Positions 7,643 to 10,784 of a DNA stretch of 10,784 nucleotides are shown here, piece after piece; positions within the stretch are counted from its first letter, which is position 1; every line of letters starts with the position of its first letter. Below the pieces are notes generated by a model. That model was given only the letters and a program-made list of their open reading frames with translations, did no database searches and was not told the DNA's origin. Both the position numbers and the translations under genes were made by a program. The stretch spans positions 1 through 10,784 of the forward strand of contig CAIUCF010000239.1 in assembly GCA_903897565.1 (NCBI GenBank), read 5' to 3'. The stretch comes from an uncultured Rhodospirillales bacterium. Lineage in GTDB: Bacteria > Pseudomonadota > Alphaproteobacteria > ATCC43930 > CGMCC-115725.

Positions 7643-7748
7643 AAATTTTACTCGGTGCGCCTTTTTTGCATCATTCCGCTTGAAAGCCTCCGCCGGATCT
7701 GGTTGCTTCGAAAGCGGGGATCGATTGCAACCAGCTGCGGGGGACATT

Positions 7749-8348
7749 TTGGCGGAAGATATTTCGCGACGGGGGCTCTTTGGCTTGGCGATGGGTGCGG
7801 CGGCAACAGTGAGCTTCGCAAGTCCGGCACTTGCGAAACATGCCCACGGCCACATCAAGCACGTCCACCACAAAATCCATGCGCGCCCGGCCGTACCGGA
7901 ACGCCAGATCAGCATGGTCAACATCCACACCCGAGAGACGACCTCCGTCGTGTATTGGCGGCACGGCAAGTATCTGCCGCACGCGCTGCATCACATCAAT
8001 CAGGTGATGCGCGACAATCACAACAACCGGGTCCACCACATGGATCCCCGCCTGCTCGACCTGCTGCATGATTTGCACCGCAATCTCGGCGGCGGTCAGC
8101 CCTTCGATCTCATCTGCGGCTACCGCTCCCCGCAGACCAATGCCTGGCTGCATGCCCATACCGGCGGAGTCGCGGTCAATTCGCTGCATCTGAAGGGCCA
8201 GGCCGCCGATATCCAGCTGCCCGGCGTGTCGCTGGAGCGGTTGCACAACGCTGCGCTCCATATGTCGCGCGGCGGCGTCGGCTATTACCCGCGTTCGGAT
8301 TTCGTGCATGTCGACACCGGCAAGGTGCGGCAATGGGAATTCGGCTGA
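7749..8348 (+). CDS. DUF882/YcbK-type (MepK-like) peptidoglycan endopeptidase with Tat signal
   Basis: The protein has 199 residues from a TTG start at 7749. A twin-arginine signal lies at its N-terminus (ISRRGLFGLAMGAAATV, ending SFASPALA about residue 29), so folded, metal-loaded export through Tat is expected. A His-rich linker follows (residues 31-44). The DUF882 domain shows the M15/LAS-type zinc site: His147 and Asp154 (SLHLKGQAADIQ) and His187 (FVHVDTG), plus FDLICGYRSP (119-128) and GVGYYPRSDF (177-186). E. coli YcbK (MepK) cuts 3-3 cross-links in peptidoglycan, and the same role is inferred here. Starts at TTG 7680 or TTG 7725 are possible in the same frame. TTG 7749 is preferred because GGGGAC lies just upstream and it leaves the usual short n-region before the twin arginines. 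The L,D-transpeptidase gene ends 106 bases upstream on the same strand. Confidence 0.92.
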   Translation: MAEDISRRGLFGLAMGAAATVSFASPALAKHAHGHIKHVHHKIHARPAVPERQISMVNIHTRETTSVVYWRHGKYLPHALHHINQVMRDNHNNRVHHMDPRLLDLLHDLHRNLGGGQPFDLICGYRSPQTNAWLHAHTGGVAVNSLHLKGQAADIQLPGVSLERLHNAALHMSRGGVGYYPRSDFVHVDTGKVRQWEFG

Positions 8349-8353
8349 GGGAG

Positions 8354-8393
8354 CCAGTGTCGGGCCGCAGGCCCGAGCGCTGCGTGACACTGG
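8354..8393. repeat. Nested inverted repeat after the DUF882 gene
   Basis: An outer 8-bp stem CCAGTGTC (8354-8361) / GACACTGG (8386-8393) encloses an inner 6-bp stem CGGGCC (8361-8366) / GGCCCG (8370-8375) with a three-base loop. It starts six bases after the DUF882 stop codon. There is no T-run, so it is either a Rho-dependent or stabilising 3' structure or a copy of a dispersed palindromic element. The outer and inner stems share base 8361 and so compete for that one pair. Confidence 0.6.
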
Positions 8394-8433
8394 CCGCAAT
8401 GACGCAGGTCTGTTGACTTCCACGCGACAGTGA

Positions 8434-8453
8434 CCACCTCTGCGGTGGCTTTT
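8434..8453 (+). terminator. Candidate intrinsic terminator ahead of hrcA
   Basis: A stem CCACC (8434-8438) / GGTGG (8444-8448) with a five-base loop is followed by CTTTTC. The stem is short and the T-run has only four bases, so it is weak. It ends 32 bases before the chosen hrcA start. It would separate the cell-wall genes from the heat-shock genes, or sit in the hrcA leader if the promoter lies upstream of it. TTGACT (8413-8418) upstream has no good -10. Confidence 0.35.
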
Positions 8454-8485
8454 CATCCACAACCGACGTGACAGGATCGTCAACG

Positions 8486-9568
8486 TTGAGCGACCGCAGA
8501 AATACGCCGCTTTGGAGCGTCGGCGCACCGACTTCGGTGACCGAACTCGACCGCCGCAGCCGGGAGATTTTCCGGCAGGTCGTCGACGCCTATTTCGCGA
8601 CCGGCGAACCCGTCGGCTCGCGCACGGTTTCGCGCCGCCTCGACACCGGGCTGTCGCCGGCGACGATCCGCAACGTGATGGCCGACCTCGAAGAAATCGG
8701 CCTGCTCTACGCGCCCCACACCTCCGCGGGCAGGCTGCCGACCGAGGCCGGCCTCCGTCTGTTCGTGGACGGGTTGCTGGAAATCGGCGGATTGTCGCAG
8801 GACGAGCGCACCGGGCTCGACGCCCAGTGTATCGCCTCGGGCCGGTCGCTGTCGCGCGTGCTCGAGGAGGCGACGTCCGCCCTGTCGGGATTGTCGCATT
8901 GCGCCGGGCTGGTGCTCGCGCCGAAGACCGAGCGGGCGCTGAAGCATCTGGAGTTCGTGGCACTGGGGCCGGGTCGGGCGCTGGTGGTGATGGTGACCGA
9001 AGACGGCTTGGTCGAAAATCGCGTCATCGACGACCCGCTCGGCCTGCCCTCCTCCGCGATCGTCCAGGCCGGCAATTTTCTCGCCAGCCGCATCGTCGGC
9101 CATACCCTGGACGAGACCCGGGCCAGCATCGGCGCCGAGCTCGACGCCAATCGCGCCGAACTGGACGAGGCCGCGCGCCGGCTGATCGAAGCAGGACTTG
9201 CGGACTGGAGCGGTGATGAAGTAAGCCGCTCGCTGATCGTGCGCGGTCAGGCGAATCTGCTGGGTGACATCACGGCGATCGAGGATCTGGAGCGCGTCCG
9301 CCTCCTGTTCGAGATGCTGGAGACCAAGGAGACCCTGATGCGGCTGGTGGAAGCCACCAACCGCGGCGACGGCGTGCAGATCTTCATCGGCTCCGCCAAC
9401 CCGCTGTTCGGGGTTGCCGGCTGCTCGGTGGTCGTGGCGCCGTATCGCAACAGCCGCGAACAGATCGTCGGTGCGATCGGCGTGATCGGCCCGACGCGTA
9501 TCAATTATGCCCGAATCATTCCCATGGTCGACTACACCGCCAAGGTGATCGGCCGGTTCATTGGTTAA
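8486..9568 (+). CDS. hrcA: Heat-inducible transcription repressor HrcA
   Basis: The protein has 360 residues from TTG 8486. The N-terminal winged-helix domain carries the family signature: TELDRRSREIF (19-29), GEPVGSRTVSRRL (40-52), LSPATIRNVMADLEEIGLL (56-74) and PHTSAGRLPT (77-86). The C-terminal HrcA domain ends with IFIGSANPLFGVAGCSVV and IGVIGPTRINYARIIPMVDY. HrcA represses heat-shock genes by binding CIRCE operators (TTAGCACTC-N9-GAGTGCTAA) and is helped by GroEL. I see no CIRCE ahead of hrcA or dnaK here, so the target is probably groESL elsewhere; that is an inference. The start is uncertain: TTG 8486 has AGGA nine bases upstream; GTG 8468 has no ribosome site; GTG 8537 would give an N-terminus closer to many relatives but also lacks one. 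grpE begins 15 bases after the stop, so they are co-transcribed. Confidence 0.97.
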   Translation: MSDRRNTPLWSVGAPTSVTELDRRSREIFRQVVDAYFATGEPVGSRTVSRRLDTGLSPATIRNVMADLEEIGLLYAPHTSAGRLPTEAGLRLFVDGLLEIGGLSQDERTGLDAQCIASGRSLSRVLEEATSALSGLSHCAGLVLAPKTERALKHLEFVALGPGRALVVMVTEDGLVENRVIDDPLGLPSSAIVQAGNFLASRIVGHTLDETRASIGAELDANRAELDEAARRLIEAGLADWSGDEVSRSLIVRGQANLLGDITAIEDLERVRLLFEMLETKETLMRLVEATNRGDGVQIFIGSANPLFGVAGCSVVVAPYRNSREQIVGAIGVIGPTRINYARIIPMVDYTAKVIGRFIG

Positions 9569-9583
9569 GCAGGACGAAAGTAT

Positions 9584-10168
9584 ATGACCGACACGAACAA
9601 TTCGACCGACCACATCCCCCACGAGGGCGCCCCCGGTGAGGAAGACCCGGCCGCCCGGATCGCGGAGCTGGAAGCAGAAATCGTCGCCCTCAAGGACCAG
9701 CACCTGCGCGCGCTGGCCGAGGTCGAAAACGTCCGCCGCCGTACCACCAAGGAGCGCGAGGACGCGGTACGCTATGCCGCGGCGAGCGTCGCCCGCGACC
9801 TGCTCTCCGTCGCCGACAATCTGCGCCGCGCCCAGGAGAGCGTGCCGGACGTCGAGGGCCAGAGCGACGTGGTCAAGACCCTGATCGAAGGCGTCGCCGC
9901 CACCGAGCGCGAGTTGCTGGCCTCGTTCGAGCGCAACGCGATCAAGCAGGTGAGCCCACTCGACCAGAAATTCGACCATAATTTCCATCAGGCGATCTTC
10001 GAGGTCGAGAACACCGGCAAGCCGGCCGGTACGGTCGTCCAAGTGCTGCAGCCGGGCTACGTGCTGCATGATCGGCTGCTGCGGCCGGCCATGGTCGGCG
10101 TTGCCAAGGGCGGTGCCGAAGGCGAGGCCGGCGGCGGTGCGCACGCGCACGTCGACACGTCTGTCTAA
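9584..10168 (+). CDS. grpE: GrpE, nucleotide exchange factor of DnaK
   Basis: The protein has 194 residues, close to the family norm. An acidic disordered start (1-21) leads into a long helix (about 22-85: ARIAELEAEIVALK, then LAEVENVRRRTTKEREDAVR) that forms the GrpE dimer coiled coil. The C-terminal head holds the family signature: FDHNFHQAI (130-138), then GYVLHDRLLRPAMVGV (158-173). The tail is Gly/Ala/His-rich. GrpE dimers speed ADP release from DnaK and act in the cytoplasm. The ATG has AGGA at suitable spacing, and the gene lies 15 bases after hrcA and 168 bases before dnaK, all on the same strand. Confidence 0.98.
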   Translation: MTDTNNSTDHIPHEGAPGEEDPAARIAELEAEIVALKDQHLRALAEVENVRRRTTKEREDAVRYAAASVARDLLSVADNLRRAQESVPDVEGQSDVVKTLIEGVAATERELLASFERNAIKQVSPLDQKFDHNFHQAIFEVENTGKPAGTVVQVLQPGYVLHDRLLRPAMVGVAKGGAEGEAGGGAHAHVDTSV

Positions 10169-10177
10169 GGATTTTTC

Positions 10178-10203
10178 GCGGGGCGGAAATGTTTCAGCCC
10201 CGC
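10178..10203 (+). terminator. Strong hairpin between grpE and dnaK (terminator- or processing-type)
   Basis: GCGGGGC (10178-10184) and GCCCCGC (10197-10203) form a 7-bp GC stem, extended inside by GAAA/TTTC with one mismatch. It begins nine bases after the grpE stop. No T-run follows, so full termination is doubtful. A second small hairpin GGGG-TAA-CCCC (10212-10222) follows, and the G and C tracts of the two could pair in other combinations. It may reduce read-through or protect the hrcA-grpE mRNA end. Confidence 0.45.
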
Positions 10204-10206
10204 CTG

Positions 10207-10235
10207 TTGCAGGGGTAACCCCGTCTCCATATATA
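10207..10235 (+). promoter_or_regulatory. Candidate dnaK promoter
   Basis: TTGCAG (10207-10212) and TATATA (10230-10235) stand 17 bases apart, a good sigma-70 geometry, about 100 bases before dnaK. The overlapping CTCCATATAT (10225-10234) also resembles the -10 element of sigma-32 promoters (CCCCAT-T), with a CTTG-like -35 in TGTTGC. A heat-shock promoter here would let dnaK be made in excess of HrcA and GrpE. This rests on motif match only. Confidence 0.45.
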
Positions 10236-10336
10236 TCCGGGCAGCGAACACGGTCTCCGTCGTTCCAAGAGCCTACCCGGGGGATCCACCGGTGCCAGAC
10301 TGGGCCGAAGGATCCTGCTAACCTTGAGAGGACTAC

Positions 10337-10784
10337 ATGAGCAAAGTTATCGGTATCGATCTCGGCACCACCAATTCCTGCGTCTCGGTCATGGAAGGCA
10401 AGAGCGCGAAGGTCATCGAGAACAGCGAGGGTGCCCGCACTACGCCGTCGATGGTCGCCTTCACGGAGAGCGGTGAGCGTCTCGTCGGCCAGTCGGCCAA
10501 GCGTCAGGCCGTCACCAATCCGGAAAACACCTTCTTCGCGATCAAGCGCCTGATCGGCCGCCGGTTCACCGACCCGACCGTCAAGAAGGACCAGGGCCTC
10601 GTACCCTACAAGATCATCGCCGCCGAGAATGGCGACGCATGGGTCGACAGTCGCGGCAGCAAGTACGCGCCGTCGCAGATCAGCGCCTTCATCCTGCAGA
10701 AGATGAAGGAAACCGCCGAAGCCTATCTCGGCGAGACGGTCACCCAGGCGGTCATCACCGTCCCGGCCTATTTCAACGACAGCC
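10337..10784 (+). CDS. dnaK: Chaperone DnaK (Hsp70), N-terminal part, cut by window edge
   Basis: The first 149 residues are present; the protein is normally about 640. The Hsp70 ATPase domain is plain: the phosphate-binding loop IGIDLGTTNSC (5-15), SEGARTTPSMVAF (30-42), the catalytic Lys70 in FFAIKRLIG (66-74), and AVITVPAYFNDS (138-149) at the edge. DnaK binds unfolded peptides in an ATP cycle driven by DnaJ and GrpE and also controls sigma-32 activity in many proteobacteria. The ATG at 10337 has a strong GAGAGGA ribosome site. It lies downstream of grpE with a long spacer that contains a hairpin and a candidate promoter. dnaJ would be expected beyond the edge. Confidence 0.99.
   Translation, partial: MSKVIGIDLGTTNSCVSVMEGKSAKVIENSEGARTTPSMVAFTESGERLVGQSAKRQAVTNPENTFFAIKRLIGRRFTDPTVKKDQGLVPYKIIAAENGDAWVDSRGSKYAPSQISAFILQKMKETAEAYLGETVTQAVITVPAYFNDS

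Noticed and set aside
7640..7667. Possible terminator after the L,D-transpeptidase gene (palindrome TAAAAATTTTA, then six T at 7662-7667)
   Set aside because: No GC stem directly precedes the T-run, so it lacks the hairpin of an intrinsic terminator.
7679..7685. CTTGAAA resembling a sigma-32 -35 element ahead of the DUF882 gene
   Set aside because: No CCCCAT-type -10 occurs at 13-16 bases downstream.
8349..8485. CIRCE operator ahead of hrcA
   Set aside because: I looked for TTAGCACTC / GAGTGCTAA and near matches here and in 10169-10336 and saw none.
7671..8963. Minus-strand open frame of 430 codons
   Set aside because: It is antisense to the DUF882 gene and the start of hrcA; its first half is an Arg/Pro/Ser-rich shadow with no domain.
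8480..10150. Minus-strand open frame of 556 codons
   Set aside because: It is antisense to hrcA and grpE, both certain genes. Its length reflects codon bias, and the sequence is low-complexity Gly/Gln/Arg/His-rich.

Overview
The window is high-GC chromosomal DNA that reads like an alphaproteobacterium, probably of the Rhodospirillales or a related order. The grounds are the hrcA-grpE-dnaK order, the alphaproteobacterial style of HrcA and of the small XRE regulator, a long-form aminopeptidase P, and GTG/TTG starts with Ala/Arg/Gly-rich coding. The genus cannot be fixed from sequence alone. I see no tRNA, rRNA, insertion sequence, prophage or CRISPR array.

Layout. (1) Positions 1-2065, minus strand: the beginning of a polysaccharide export locus. 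A Wza-like outer-membrane lipoprotein (1337-2065) is followed by a Wzz/GumC-type chain-length protein that runs off the left edge (1-1263). (2) Positions 2066-2669: a 604-bp, partly AT-rich divergent region with no gene. (3) Positions 2670-3134, plus strand: a 154-aa XRE-type DNA-binding protein, transcribed away from the export genes and a plausible regulator of them. (4) Positions 3170-6029, minus strand: a three-domain Xaa-Pro aminopeptidase followed by an SDR oxidoreductase with a dihydropteridine-reductase-like C-terminal motif. (5) Positions 6314-8348, plus strand: two peptidoglycan genes, a YcbB/LdtD-type L,D-transpeptidase and a Tat-exported YcbK/MepK-type (DUF882) endopeptidase. Their family members make and cut the same 3-3 cross-links. 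(6) Positions 8486-10784, plus strand: the heat-shock cluster hrcA-grpE-dnaK, with dnaK cut by the right edge.

The genes form four functional blocks: export of a surface polysaccharide, amino-acid/peptide and redox housekeeping, remodelling of 3-3 cross-linked peptidoglycan, and the DnaK chaperone machine. Most of the content is ordinary core genome. The parts worth a second look are mainly non-coding: the divergent export/XRE region, a perfect anti-Shine-Dalgarno decamer between the aminopeptidase and transpeptidase genes, nested hairpins ahead of hrcA, and a hairpin-plus-promoter arrangement between grpE and dnaK. Several long open frames lie antisense to the real genes. They are by-products of GC-rich codon use and are not annotated.
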